The translations under genes and the position numbers were made by a program. Positions 15,759 through 23,910 of a DNA stretch of 24,022 bases are shown here, one piece after another. The notes below the pieces were generated by a model that saw nothing but the letters and a program-made list of their open reading frames with translations, was not told where the DNA came from and did not search any database. Source of the stretch: an uncultured Blautia sp. (GTDB lineage: Bacteria > Bacillota > Clostridia > Lachnospirales > Lachnospiraceae); the NCBI RefSeq assembly GCF_937880195.1, contig NZ_CALFLA010000123.1, positions 1 to 24,022 of the forward strand, given 5' to 3'. The stretch's first letter is position 1. Every line of letters starts with the position of its first letter.

Positions 15759-16454
15759 ATGAAGCGGATTTTACTGAAATTAAGCGGAGAAGCTCTTGCG
15801 GGAGCAAAAAAAACAGGATTTGACGAAGCGACGGTAATTGCTGTTGCAAAGCAGATCCGTACGATTGCAGAAGAAGGCACTCAGGTAGGCATCGTGATCG
15901 GAGGCGGAAACTTCTGGAGAGGACGTACCAGCGAGACCATTGACAGAAACAAAGCGGATCAGATCGGTATGCTTGCCACAGTAATGAACTGTATTTATGT
16001 ATCTGATATCTGCAGGTATCTGGGACTTGAAACAGAAATCTTTACGCCTTTTGTATGCGGCGCATTTACAAAGCTTTATTCCAAGGATGCAATTGAGGAA
16101 GGCTTTAAGGCAGGTAAGATTTTGTTCTTTGCAGGCGGCACAGGCCATCCTTACTTTTCTACAGATACAGCTACCGTTCTTCGGGCAGTGGAGATCGAGG
16201 CAGAAGCAATTCTTCTTGCTAAGGCAGTAGACGGAATTTATGACAGCGATCCTAAGGTGAATCCGGCAGCAGTAAAATATGACGAGATCTCCATTCAGGA
16301 GGTGGTAGACAAGAAGCTGGCGGCAATGGATCTTACTGCTTCTATTATGTGTCTGGAGCAGAAAATGCCGATGCTGGTATTTGGCCTTGAAGAGGAGAAC
16401 AGTATTGTGAATACGGTACACGGTAAATTTTCCGGTACCAGGGTAACGGTATAA
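15759..16454 (+). CDS. pyrH: UMP kinase (uridylate kinase)
   Basis: A 231-residue amino-acid-kinase-fold enzyme converting UMP plus ATP to UDP in pyrimidine synthesis. Visible motifs are LLKLSGEAL at the start (ATP loop), VIGGGNFWRG, TGHPYFSTDTATVLRA in the substrate region, and LAKAVDGIYDSDPKVNP. Length is normal for the hexameric bacterial enzyme. GAAAGGAA lies upstream of the ATG. It opens the conserved pyrH-frr-uppS-cdsA-dxr-rseP order seen in many Firmicutes. No strong terminator separates it from the preceding lipoprotein gene. Confidence 0.96.
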   Translation: MKRILLKLSGEALAGAKKTGFDEATVIAVAKQIRTIAEEGTQVGIVIGGGNFWRGRTSETIDRNKADQIGMLATVMNCIYVSDICRYLGLETEIFTPFVCGAFTKLYSKDAIEEGFKAGKILFFAGGTGHPYFSTDTATVLRAVEIEAEAILLAKAVDGIYDSDPKVNPAAVKYDEISIQEVVDKKLAAMDLTASIMCLEQKMPMLVFGLEEENSIVNTVHGKFSGTRVTV

Positions 16455-16497
16455 GTTTACCCCATAAATGCAGCGAGGCTGCAGCAAAAACATGGAG

Positions 16498-16503
16498 AGG
16501 GAG
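16498..16503 (+). promoter_or_regulatory. Ribosome binding site deciding the frr start
   Basis: AGGGAG lies nine bases before the ATG at 16513. In-frame ATGs at 16468 and 16492 would extend the protein by 15 or 7 residues without family support. Confidence 0.7.
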
Positions 16504-16512
16504 ATCAGACAA

Positions 16513-17064
16513 ATGGATGAAAGAGTTCAGAAGTATGACAACAAAATGACAAAAACTTTAAACGGATTTGAGGCAGAGCTTGCAACAATCCGGGCAGGAC
16601 GTGCGAATCCGCATATTCTTGATAAGATTACCGTAGATTATTATGGAAGCCCCACACCTCTTCAGCAGGTGGCAAACGTAACTGTGCCGGAGGCACGTAT
16701 GATCCAGATCCAGCCTTGGGAATCCAGTCTCATTAAAGAGATTGAGAAGGCTATTCTTACCTCTGATCTGGGATTGAACCCGAATAATGACGGTAAGATT
16801 ATTCGTCTGGTTCTTCCGGAGCTGACAGAGGAACGCCGTAAAGAACTTGTAAAGGACGTAAAGAAAAAAGGCGAGGCAGCTAAGGTTGCAGTTCGTAATG
16901 TCCGTCGTGATGCCAACGACGCATTCAAAAAGCTGACAAAGCAGGACGTATCTGAGGATGAGGTAAAGGATCTGGAGGAACAGGTTCAGAAACTGACAGA
17001 TAAATACATCAAGAACATTGACGCTGCAGTAGACAAAAAATCAAAAGAGATCCTGACTGTATAA
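16513..17064 (+). CDS. frr: Ribosome recycling factor
   Basis: A 183-residue protein that, with EF-G, splits post-termination ribosomes. The start at 16513 gives [12 protein letters not shown], the usual length and beginning. Motifs include the [15 protein letters not shown] helix, [16 protein letters not shown], the [12 protein letters not shown] strand, [13 protein letters not shown] and [20 protein letters not shown]. The two-domain tRNA-like architecture is complete. A small TGCAGC-GAG-GCTGCA hairpin lies just upstream (16469-16483) without a U-run. It is followed by a 100-base gap with a long hairpin before uppS. Confidence 0.96.
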   Translation: MDERVQKYDNKMTKTLNGFEAELATIRAGRANPHILDKITVDYYGSPTPLQQVANVTVPEARMIQIQPWESSLIKEIEKAILTSDLGLNPNNDGKIIRLVLPELTEERRKELVKDVKKKGEAAKVAVRNVRRDANDAFKKLTKQDVSEDEVKDLEEQVQKLTDKYIKNIDAAVDKKSKEILTV

Positions 17065-17077
17065 TTCAGCAGGCAGA

Positions 17078-17112
17078 AGGAAGGAGAGCTGAATACATAG
17101 GCTCTCCTTCTT
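17078..17112 (+). other. Stable hairpin between frr and uppS, not a canonical terminator
   Basis: AGGAAGGAGAGC (17078-17089) pairs with GCTCTCCTTCTT (17101-17112) as a 12-bp stem with one G-U pair and an 11-base loop. No U-run follows, so it is more likely an RNA processing or stability element than a terminator. The left arm is Shine-Dalgarno-like and is buried in the stem. Confidence 0.5.
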
Positions 17113-17164
17113 GGCATAGAATACAAAAAGCATTTTCAGGAATGATAAAAAGAGAGGGATAAGA

Positions 17165-17872
17165 ATGAGAATACCAAATCATATAGCCATCATTCTGGAC
17201 GGAAACGGACGCTGGGCCAAATCAAAAGGAATGCCCAGAAGCTACGGACATGTGAAGGGATGCGCCAATCTGGAATCTATTTGTGATGATATCAAAGATA
17301 TCGGCGTAAAATATCTTACAGTCTATGCCTTTTCTACAGAAAACTGGAAACGTTCCAGAGAAGAAGTGGAAGGATTGATGAAGCTGTTCCGCAGCTACCT
17401 CAAAAAATGTAAAAAAAGCGCTGCCAAAAATAAGATGCGTGTAAAAGTTATTGGCGATATTTCTGCCTTTGACGAAGATATTCAGGAAAGCGTGAGAGAA
17501 CTGGAAGAATTTTCCAAGGATTATGACGAGCTTTTCTTTCAGATTGCGCTGAATTATGGTTCCCGTGACGAGATTGTAAGAGGCGTCCGCCGTCTGGCCC
17601 AGGATGCTGTAGAAGGCAAAATAAAGCCTGAGGAGATTACAGAAGATACTTTTGGAAACTATCTGGATACAGCCGGGATTCCTGACCCTGACTTTATGAT
17701 CCGTACCAGCGGAGAGCAGAGACTGTCCAATTATCTTTTGTGGCAGCTTGCCTATACGGAGTTTTATTTTACAGATGTAGCCTGGCCTGATTTTCATAAG
17801 CCGGAGCTTATGAAAGCCATTGAAAAATATAATGAAAGAGACCGCAGATACGGCGGTGTAAAGGAGGAGTAA
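17165..17872 (+). CDS. uppS: Undecaprenyl diphosphate synthase (isoprenyl transferase)
   Basis: A 235-residue cis-prenyltransferase that elongates farnesyl diphosphate with isopentenyl diphosphate to the C55 carrier lipid for peptidoglycan and wall polymers. Motifs: HIAIILDGNGRWAK with catalytic Asp13, YGHVKG, YAFSTENWKR, LNYGSRDE, and the substrate-binding RTSGEQRLSNYLLWQ then ELAYTEF-like LAYTEFYF. Length is slightly below the common 240-250. GAGGG precedes the ATG by about six bases. cdsA follows after three bases, and its ribosome binding site lies inside the end of this gene. Confidence 0.96.
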   Translation: MRIPNHIAIILDGNGRWAKSKGMPRSYGHVKGCANLESICDDIKDIGVKYLTVYAFSTENWKRSREEVEGLMKLFRSYLKKCKKSAAKNKMRVKVIGDISAFDEDIQESVRELEEFSKDYDELFFQIALNYGSRDEIVRGVRRLAQDAVEGKIKPEEITEDTFGNYLDTAGIPDPDFMIRTSGEQRLSNYLLWQLAYTEFYFTDVAWPDFHKPELMKAIEKYNERDRRYGGVKEE

Positions 17873-17875
17873 GGA

Positions 17876-18670
17876 ATGTTTAAAACACGACTTCTAAGCG
17901 GGATCCTTCTTGTGGTGATTGCTTTTCTCACCATTATGACAGGAGATTATGTTCTGCTTCTTACACTTCTATGCGTTTCTCTGATTGGTATGCGGGAATT
18001 ATATAATGCCATGGGAGTACATAAGGAGAGAATTGATCTTCTTGAGCTTGCAGGTTATCTGGGAGCAATCCTTTTTTATGGAATGCTGCTTTTGGATTTT
18101 GAAAAATACGGTATGATGGCAGTGATCGTTTCTCTGATCCTTATGATGTTTGTTTATGTGTTTACATATCCAAAATATCAGGCAGAGGAGATTATGGCTG
18201 CGTTTTTTGGTCTTGTATATGTGGCGGTGATGCTTTCCTTTATCCTGCTTACCAGAAACCTTGAAAATGGAAAGATCCTTGTGTGGCTGATCTTTTTCTG
18301 TTCCTGGGGCTGCGATACCTGCGCTTACTGTGTGGGAATGCTCATTGGCAAACATAAGATGGCTCCGGTGTTAAGTCCCAAAAAGTCAATAGAAGGAGCA
18401 GTAGGCGGCGTTGTGGGTGCGGCTCTTCTTGGCGGGGCCTACGCGGCTCTTACCAAAGGTCCTGCTGTGGAATACGCAGTGATCTGCGCAGTGGGAGCCC
18501 TGATTTCCATGGTGGGTGATCTGGCGGCTTCTGCAATCAAGAGAAATCGGAATATTAAGGATTATGGAAAGCTGATTCCCGGTCATGGAGGGATTTTGGA
18601 CCGTTTTGACAGTGTGATCTTTACCGCGCCGGTGATTTACTATATGGCAAAGCTTATCCTGGGATTATAA
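17876..18670 (+). CDS. cdsA: Phosphatidate cytidylyltransferase (CDP-diacylglycerol synthase)
   Basis: A 264-residue integral membrane enzyme making CDP-diacylglycerol from phosphatidate and CTP, the branch point for anionic phospholipids. About seven hydrophobic helices are visible. The family signature is near the C-terminus: SPKKSIEGAVGG, then GDLAASAIKRNRNIKDYGK and IPGHGGILDRFDS, including the conserved acidic residues. GGAGG at the end of uppS serves as ribosome binding site, eight bases before the ATG. It is tightly packed between uppS and dxr, 13 bases from the latter. Confidence 0.95.
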   Translation: MFKTRLLSGILLVVIAFLTIMTGDYVLLLTLLCVSLIGMRELYNAMGVHKERIDLLELAGYLGAILFYGMLLLDFEKYGMMAVIVSLILMMFVYVFTYPKYQAEEIMAAFFGLVYVAVMLSFILLTRNLENGKILVWLIFFCSWGCDTCAYCVGMLIGKHKMAPVLSPKKSIEGAVGGVVGAALLGGAYAALTKGPAVEYAVICAVGALISMVGDLAASAIKRNRNIKDYGKLIPGHGGILDRFDSVIFTAPVIYYMAKLILGL

Positions 18671-18683
18671 GGAGTAGATCAAT

Positions 18684-19826
18684 ATGAAAAAAATTGCAAT
18701 TCTGGGTTCTACGGGATCCATTGGCACACAGACGCTGGAAGTTGCCCGGGCAAACAAAGACATCCGAGTTCTGGGAATCAGCGCCGGAAAAAATATCAAA
18801 AAGCTGGAAGAACAGGCAAGAGAGTTTTCTCCCCGTCTTGTAGCTGTATGGGAAGAATCTGCTGCGGCAGAGCTTCGCATAAAGCTTCAGGATACCGACA
18901 TCCGGGTAGTGTCCGGTATGGAGGGGCTTTTGGAGCTGGCATCTATGGAGGAGACAGAAATTCTTGTGACTGCCATTGTGGGAATGCTGGGAATCCGTCC
19001 TACCATTGAAGCCATCAAAGCAGGGAAGGATATTGCCCTGGCCAATAAGGAAACCCTGGTAACGGCAGGTCATTTGATCATGCCTATGGCAAAGGAATAC
19101 GGCGTTTCCATCCTTCCGGTAGACAGTGAGCACAGCGCTATTTTTCAGACCTTAAACGGAGAAAACAAAAAAGAAATACACAAGCTTCTGATCACTGCTT
19201 CCGGCGGTCCTTTCCGAGGCAAAAAAACAGAAGATCTGAAAAAAGTGACTCTTGCCGATACATTGAAGCATCCCAACTGGGTTATGGGGCAGAAGATCAC
19301 TGTGGATTCTGCAACACTGGTAAACAAAGGCCTTGAGGTGATGGAGGCCAAATGGCTTTTTGATGTGGAACTGGATCAGATCCAGGTGGTTGTGCAGCCT
19401 CAGAGTGTGATTCACTCCATGGTGGAATTTAAAGACGGAGGTATTATGGCGCAGCTTGGAACGCCGGATATGCGTCTTCCTATTCAGTATGCTCTTTATT
19501 ATCCCCATAGGAGATATCTGGATGGAGAGAGGATTGATTTTGCAAAGCTTGGAAAGCTCACCTTTGAGGAGCCGGATATGGAAACCTTCCTGGGGCTTCC
19601 TATGGCAATCCAGGCTTCCCGTGAAGGTGGAAGTATGCCTACGGTCTTTAATGCTGCAAATGAGCTGGCAGTAAAGAAATTCCTCCATGAGGAGATCAGC
19701 TTTTTGGATATTTATGATATTATCGGGCAGTCTATGGAAAGACATAAAAAAGTGGAATCGCCTGATCTTGAAGAGATCCTGGCAGTAGAAGAAGAGACTT
19801 ATAAGTGGATTGAAAGCAGGTGGTAA
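18684..19826 (+). CDS. dxr: 1-deoxy-D-xylulose 5-phosphate reductoisomerase
   Basis: A 380-residue NADPH enzyme converting DXP to MEP, the committed step of the MEP isoprenoid pathway, and so feeding UppS. Motifs: the nucleotide-binding ILGSTGSIG near 6-14, NKETLVTAG, metal-binding PVDSEHSAIFQ with Asp147 and Glu149, the flexible-loop SGGPFRGK near 173, and HPNWVMGQKITVDSATL then NKGLEVMEA. Full length and normal. AAGGAG lies about nine bases upstream of the ATG. The TAA is followed by a single base and then the TTG start of rseP. Confidence 0.96.
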   Translation: MKKIAILGSTGSIGTQTLEVARANKDIRVLGISAGKNIKKLEEQAREFSPRLVAVWEESAAAELRIKLQDTDIRVVSGMEGLLELASMEETEILVTAIVGMLGIRPTIEAIKAGKDIALANKETLVTAGHLIMPMAKEYGVSILPVDSEHSAIFQTLNGENKKEIHKLLITASGGPFRGKKTEDLKKVTLADTLKHPNWVMGQKITVDSATLVNKGLEVMEAKWLFDVELDQIQVVVQPQSVIHSMVEFKDGGIMAQLGTPDMRLPIQYALYYPHRRYLDGERIDFAKLGKLTFEEPDMETFLGLPMAIQASREGGSMPTVFNAANELAVKKFLHEEISFLDIYDIIGQSMERHKKVESPDLEEILAVEEETYKWIESRW

Positions 19827-19827
19827 T

Positions 19828-21114
19828 TTGAAGATCCTTATTGCGGTGATCATTTTCAGTGTGATCATTCTTATTCATGAACTGGGGCACTTTCTCCTGG
19901 CAAAAAAGAACGGAATCGTGGTAACGGAATTTTCTCTGGGGATGGGGCCGAGACTTTTCAGCACCCAAAAAGGAGAAACAAGATACTCCATAAAACTTTT
20001 TCCTATAGGAGGTTCCTGTGCCATGCTGGGAGAGGACACAGGAGAGGATGAACTTCCGGGAACCTTTAATGCGGCTCCTGTGTGGGGCAGAATATCTGTT
20101 GTAGCGGCAGGGCCTGTTTTTAACTTTATTCTGGCTTTTATCCTTTCTGTGATCATTACTGCCTTTGTAGGGTATGATCCGGCAGAGATCATGGAAGTGG
20201 AGGCGAACTCTCCGGCGGCGGAGGCAGGCCTTAAAGAGGGAGACGTAATTACGGAGTTTAACGGCTACCAGGTGGATGTTGCCCGTGATTTGTATATGTA
20301 TTCTTTTCTTAACGAGCTTACAGAGGAACCCATTACCGTGCAGGTTCGAAGAGAAGGGAAAAAAGAAACCATTACCTACACTCCAGATGCGTCTGTGAGA
20401 TATCTTTTAGGATTTAACCGCTCAGATGAAAATTCCATGGAGGTGCTTTCTTTGATTGAGGGAATGCCCCTTGAGGAGGCTGGCCTTCAGGCGGGAGACG
20501 TGATTACTTCTATTAACGGAACCCCTGTTCCAGACGGAGCGGCTTACGAGGCTTATATAGAAAAGCACCCTCTTTCCCAAGAGGCTGTGGATATTACTTA
20601 CCAACGGGACGGTCTGGAATACGATGCTGTTATTACGCCAAAAGAGTACCGGACGCCAAAAACAGGCTTCAGCTATAATATGGGATATGTGAAAGCAACC
20701 GGTTTTCAGGTTCTGAAATATGCAGTTCTGGATGTGAAATATATGATCCGTACTACTCTTCTCAGTCTGAAAGAGCTGGTGACAGGAGGACTGGGTGTTA
20801 AGGATCTAAGCGGCCCGGTAGGCGTGGTGGACGCTATCGGAACGGCTTACGAGGAGACGAAGAGCCAGGGCGCGTTGATGCTTTGGATGAATATGCTGAA
20901 TATGGCAGTGCTGCTTTCCGCAAACCTTGGAGTGATGAATCTTCTGCCTCTTCCGGCTCTGGACGGCGGCAGACTTGTATTTCTTCTGATAGAGGCTGTC
21001 AGAAAGAAGCCCATTAACCGTGAAGTGGAGGGAATGGTGCATTTTGCAGGCCTGATGCTTCTTATGATATTAATGGTAGTAGTGATGTATAATGATATTT
21101 TGAAGATTTTCTAA
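19828..21114 (+). CDS. rseP: Site-2 zinc metalloprotease, RseP/RasP type
   Basis: A 428-residue membrane protease that cleaves substrates such as anti-sigma factors or signal-peptide remnants within the bilayer. The TTG at 19828, one base after dxr, gives MKILIAVIIFSVIILIHELG, the typical beginning; AGGTGG sits four bases upstream. The zinc site is HELGH (His17, Glu18, His21) in helix 1. Two PDZ-like domains follow: one with SPAAEAGLKEGDVITEFNG near 130-155, the other with MPLEEAGLQAGDVITSING. The third zinc ligand lies in NLLPLPALDGGR (Asp379). Last gene of the classical cdsA-dxr-rseP run. ispG and polC, which often follow in Firmicutes, are absent here. Confidence 0.95.
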   Translation: MKILIAVIIFSVIILIHELGHFLLAKKNGIVVTEFSLGMGPRLFSTQKGETRYSIKLFPIGGSCAMLGEDTGEDELPGTFNAAPVWGRISVVAAGPVFNFILAFILSVIITAFVGYDPAEIMEVEANSPAAEAGLKEGDVITEFNGYQVDVARDLYMYSFLNELTEEPITVQVRREGKKETITYTPDASVRYLLGFNRSDENSMEVLSLIEGMPLEEAGLQAGDVITSINGTPVPDGAAYEAYIEKHPLSQEAVDITYQRDGLEYDAVITPKEYRTPKTGFSYNMGYVKATGFQVLKYAVLDVKYMIRTTLLSLKELVTGGLGVKDLSGPVGVVDAIGTAYEETKSQGALMLWMNMLNMAVLLSANLGVMNLLPLPALDGGRLVFLLIEAVRKKPINREVEGMVHFAGLMLLMILMVVVMYNDILKIF

Positions 21115-21140
21115 GGACAAAAAGATCTGAAAGGCGAAAG

Positions 21141-22439
21141 GTGAAAAAGAACAAAGGCAGAAAAAGGCTTTTTGTGTTGGTTCTGGCAGCTGTGCTTGGA
21201 GGAAGCGCGTTTTACGGAATCTGGAGAGTCAGAGAATACCAGAAAGAACAGTTTCTAAAAACGCAGGCGCTGCAGGAGCAAAGAATAAAAGAAAAGGCTG
21301 AAGCAGAGGAAAAGAAAAGACAGGAAACAGAAAAAAAGAAAAGGCAGCAGGAAGAGGTTCAAAAGAAGCTCCAAAAAGCAAGGGAAGAGGCTGAGACTGC
21401 AAAAAAGGAAAAGGAAGAAGCGGAAAAGAGAACACAAAACATCCGAAATCTTCTTCACAGTCTTTATGATGAAAGTTCTGATTCAGTTGTTATGAATACT
21501 TCAAAAAATGCAAAAATATTTCAGGACGCCCAGAATGAAATGTGGAAGCTTCCCGGCAGCTTTGAAAAACAGAGAAGGGAATTTCAGGAAATCATTGACC
21601 GTATATCGGAAGAGTGGGATTATCTGAATGATGATCTGCATTATGAAACAAGTACCTTGAAGGTTTCGGCAGAGCAGAAAGACACAGGGTATACAAAATA
21701 CTGGGTGTGCCATGTGGAGACGTTCAGTACCAGCCAGCTTTGTTCTGCTCTTTGCGGAGGTACTTATGGGAATCCAAGAAGAACCGTGTCAGAAGAGCTG
21801 GCAGATCATAATGGAGTGATCGGAGTAAATGGAAGCGGTTTTTCTTATGGAAACGGGATTCCGGCGCCAGGTAAAACCATGATCAAAAATGGAAAGGTTT
21901 ATAATGATATATATTCCAATGGAAATATTTTGTGCGTTACCGGAGACGGAGGAATGTTTACTGCGGAAGCTGGAATGACTACAGAGGATATGCTGAACCG
22001 GGATGTAAAAGATACCTACTGTTTTGGACCAACGCTGGTTGCAGAAGGGAAGGCAGCAGTAATTGACAGCTGTTTTCGCCAGAGAGCCCGCTATCAGAGA
22101 ACAGCAGTGGGAATGGTAAGTCCTGGCAATTATTATCTGGTGGCAGTAGATGGAAAGGGCGCAGGAGGCTCTCAGGGAATGACTTATGAAGAACTTCAGC
22201 AGGTGTTTTTGGATCTGGGATGTCAGTACGCCTATCATTTGGATGGAGGGGGCTCGACTACTCTTGTATTTAAAGGCCACGTTTTGAATATGCTGACAGA
22301 CAACGGCGGAAAAGAACGTCCCTGCGCGGATATTCTGTATTTTATTGATGCAGGAGACGGGGCTGAGGGCGATGAAATTCTTATCCATGAGGATGAAGCT
22401 ATGATACGACGCCCGGGAGGAAAGAGTATTCTTAAATAG
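21141..22439 (+). CDS. Membrane-anchored coiled-coil protein with phosphodiester glycosidase (NAGPA-like) domain
   Basis: A 432-residue protein with a GTG start and AAAGG six bases upstream. One N-terminal membrane helix (about 9-28) is followed by a charged coiled coil rich in Glu, Lys and Gln (about 32-105). The C-terminal half matches the NAGPA/DUF2233 fold: GVIGVNGSGFSYGNG, RTAVGM, LVAVDGKGAGGSQGMTYEEL and HLDGGGSTTLV (366-376), then RPCADILYF. Family members cleave sugar-phosphodiester links, and bacterial ones are found with exopolysaccharide genes. The likely site is the cell surface, with the coiled coil as spacer or oligomerisation stalk. It is 26 bases after rseP and ends at a terminator. 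The substrate might be the glycerol-phosphate polymer suggested by the first operon; that is inference. Confidence 0.85.
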   Translation: MKKNKGRKRLFVLVLAAVLGGSAFYGIWRVREYQKEQFLKTQALQEQRIKEKAEAEEKKRQETEKKKRQQEEVQKKLQKAREEAETAKKEKEEAEKRTQNIRNLLHSLYDESSDSVVMNTSKNAKIFQDAQNEMWKLPGSFEKQRREFQEIIDRISEEWDYLNDDLHYETSTLKVSAEQKDTGYTKYWVCHVETFSTSQLCSALCGGTYGNPRRTVSEELADHNGVIGVNGSGFSYGNGIPAPGKTMIKNGKVYNDIYSNGNILCVTGDGGMFTAEAGMTTEDMLNRDVKDTYCFGPTLVAEGKAAVIDSCFRQRARYQRTAVGMVSPGNYYLVAVDGKGAGGSQGMTYEELQQVFLDLGCQYAYHLDGGGSTTLVFKGHVLNMLTDNGGKERPCADILYFIDAGDGAEGDEILIHEDEAMIRRPGGKSILK

Positions 22440-22454
22440 AGAAGGGCAATAAAG

Positions 22455-22500
22455 GAAATGCAGAGAAAGGTAAAAATTTCGCTGCATTTCTTTTTGTTTT
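22455..22500 (+). terminator. Terminator closing the pyrH-rseP unit
   Basis: GAAATGCAG (22455-22463) pairs with CTGCATTTC (22482-22490). An inner GAAA/TTTC stem is present, and TTTTTGTTTT follows (22491-22500). Confidence 0.88.
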
Positions 22501-22512
22501 GCTACATACAAT
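22484..22512 (+). promoter_or_regulatory. Possible sigma-E-type promoter of the SleC-like gene
   Basis: CATACAAT (22505-22512) is an excellent match to the mother-cell sigma-E -10 (CATACANT). GCATTTC (22484-22490), 14 bases upstream, fits the KMATATT-like -35 partly. The -35 lies within the 3' arm of the preceding terminator. The predicted start would be about 23 bases before the ATG at 22542. Confidence 0.4.
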
Positions 22513-22529
22513 TCCCTAAGAGCAATTTG

Positions 22530-22535
22530 AAGGAG
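22530..22535 (+). promoter_or_regulatory. Ribosome binding site deciding the SleC-like start
   Basis: AAGGAG is six bases before the ATG at 22542. The in-frame ATG at 22458 lies inside the terminator stem and has no ribosome binding site, so the shorter form is preferred. Confidence 0.75.
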
Positions 22536-22541
22536 AATAGA

Positions 22542-23828
22542 ATGTATTATCCTTATTTATATAGGAAAGGTTATGGAATGCAGATGCAGCAGGAAGGAAC
22601 AGATCGTGGAAGCCTTCAGGTTACGGTTCTGACAGAAGACGGAACACGCCCGATAGAAAATGCTCTTGTGAGGATTTCCTATACCGGTGTGCCGGACAGT
22701 ACCCTGGAAGAGGTGCGGACAGATTCCTCCGGCCGGACTCCTGTGTTGGATTTAAAGACGCCTCCTCTGGAATACAGTATGGAGCCTTCGGAGGAACAGC
22801 CTTATTCGGAATATACAGTACAGATTACAGCGGAAGGATTTGAGCGTGAGGAGATAGCAGGAACAGAGGTGCTGCCGGGAGTTTTGTCAAGCCAGCCGGT
22901 AAGGATGAAATTTCAGGTTCAGCAGGATTATAACCGTATTGTCATCGGACCTCATACGCTTTTTGGAGAGTATCCGCCGAAAAATCCAGAGGCAGAGATT
23001 AAACCTGTAAACGAAACGGGGGAGATTGTTTTAAGCAGGGTAGTGATACCGGAATATGTGGTGGTCCATGACGGACCGGTGGGAGATACACAGGCGTCGG
23101 ATTATTATGTCAGATATAAAGACTATATCAAGAATGTTGCCAGCAGCGAGATTTATGCAACCTGGCCGGAAGATACCATACGTGCAAATGTGCTGGCAAT
23201 TATGTCCTTTACGCTGAACAGGGTCTACACAGAATGGTACAGGAATAAAGGATATGATTTTACAATTACCTCATCTACAGCTTATGATCACAAGTGGATT
23301 TACGGCAGAAATATTTTTGACAGTATAGACAGGATAGTGGATGAGCTGTTTGAAAATTATCTTTCCCGGCCTGATGTGCGTCAGCCGATCCTTACGCAGT
23401 ATTGCGACGGACGTCAGGTACAGTGCAGAGACAGGGGATGGATGACCCAGTGGGGCAGTAAAACCCTGGGAGATCAGGGCTATTCACCTATTGAAATTCT
23501 GCGGTATTTTTATGGAAACGATATGTATATTAATGTGGCGGAGGAGATATCGGGTATTCCTGCCTCCTGGCCCGGATATAATCTGGATATAGGGGCATCA
23601 GGACTGAAGGTTCGACAGATCCAGGAACAGCTTAACAGGATTTCTCAATCTTATCCTGCAGTCCCAAAGGTAAATGCAGATGGGATTTACGGAAGCCAGA
23701 CTGCAGAGGCGGTGCGTATATTTCAAAGCGTATTTGGACTTTCTCAAACGGGAATTGTGAATTATTCTACCTGGTATAAAATTCAGGAGATCTTTGTAGG
23801 GGTAAGCCGGATTGCAGAGCTGAATTAG
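22542..23828 (+). CDS. sleC: SleC-like spore cortex-lytic protein (SpoIID-type and peptidoglycan-binding domains)
   Basis: A 428-residue protein. Residues about 18-118 form a carboxypeptidase-regulatory/Ig-like domain (GSLQVTVLTEDGTRPIENA). A link with VIGPHTLFGEYPP leads to a SpoIID/LytB-like region (about 169-345): VPEYVVVHDG-like PEYVVVHDG, RANVLAIMSFTLNRVYTEWY, TQYCDGRQVQC (about 285-295) and TQWGSKTLGDQGYSPIEILR (from 302). Residues 348-428 are a peptidoglycan-binding domain (VNADGIYGSQTAEAVRIFQ). This order matches clostridial SleC, a lytic transglycosylase made as a zymogen that degrades spore cortex at germination and is activated by Csp proteases. No classical signal peptide is present. 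A sigma-E-like promoter and its own terminator suggest a single-gene sporulation unit. The family includes paralogues, so the exact germination role is inferred. Confidence 0.78.
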   Translation: MYYPYLYRKGYGMQMQQEGTDRGSLQVTVLTEDGTRPIENALVRISYTGVPDSTLEEVRTDSSGRTPVLDLKTPPLEYSMEPSEEQPYSEYTVQITAEGFEREEIAGTEVLPGVLSSQPVRMKFQVQQDYNRIVIGPHTLFGEYPPKNPEAEIKPVNETGEIVLSRVVIPEYVVVHDGPVGDTQASDYYVRYKDYIKNVASSEIYATWPEDTIRANVLAIMSFTLNRVYTEWYRNKGYDFTITSSTAYDHKWIYGRNIFDSIDRIVDELFENYLSRPDVRQPILTQYCDGRQVQCRDRGWMTQWGSKTLGDQGYSPIEILRYFYGNDMYINVAEEISGIPASWPGYNLDIGASGLKVRQIQEQLNRISQSYPAVPKVNADGIYGSQTAEAVRIFQSVFGLSQTGIVNYSTWYKIQEIFVGVSRIAELN

Positions 23829-23834
23829 AAGGGG

Positions 23835-23863
23835 GCAGGCCTTTTGAGGGCCTGTACTTTTTT
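23835..23863 (+). terminator. Terminator of the SleC-like gene
   Basis: CAGGCC (23836-23841) and GGCCTG (23849-23854) form a GC-rich stem with an added G-U pair and a seven-base loop, then TAC and TTTTTT (23858-23863). It starts six bases after the stop codon. Confidence 0.85.
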
Positions 23864-23910
23864 GAATTGTTTTTATTGGTGATTTTTTTGAAATTTTTTA
23901 AAAAAAGGTG

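Noticed and set aside
16468..17064. frr starting at the ATG at 16468
   Set aside because: It adds 15 residues not typical of ribosome recycling factors and that ATG overlaps a small hairpin; AGGGAG serves the ATG at 16513.
19810..21114. rseP starting at the TTG at 19810
   Set aside because: The added MKAGGN residues are out of character for the family; TTG at 19828 gives the usual first transmembrane helix and has AGGTGG upstream.
22458..23828. The SleC-like protein starting at 22458
   Set aside because: The start lies in the terminator stem with no ribosome binding site, and the extra 28 residues are encoded by the terminator.
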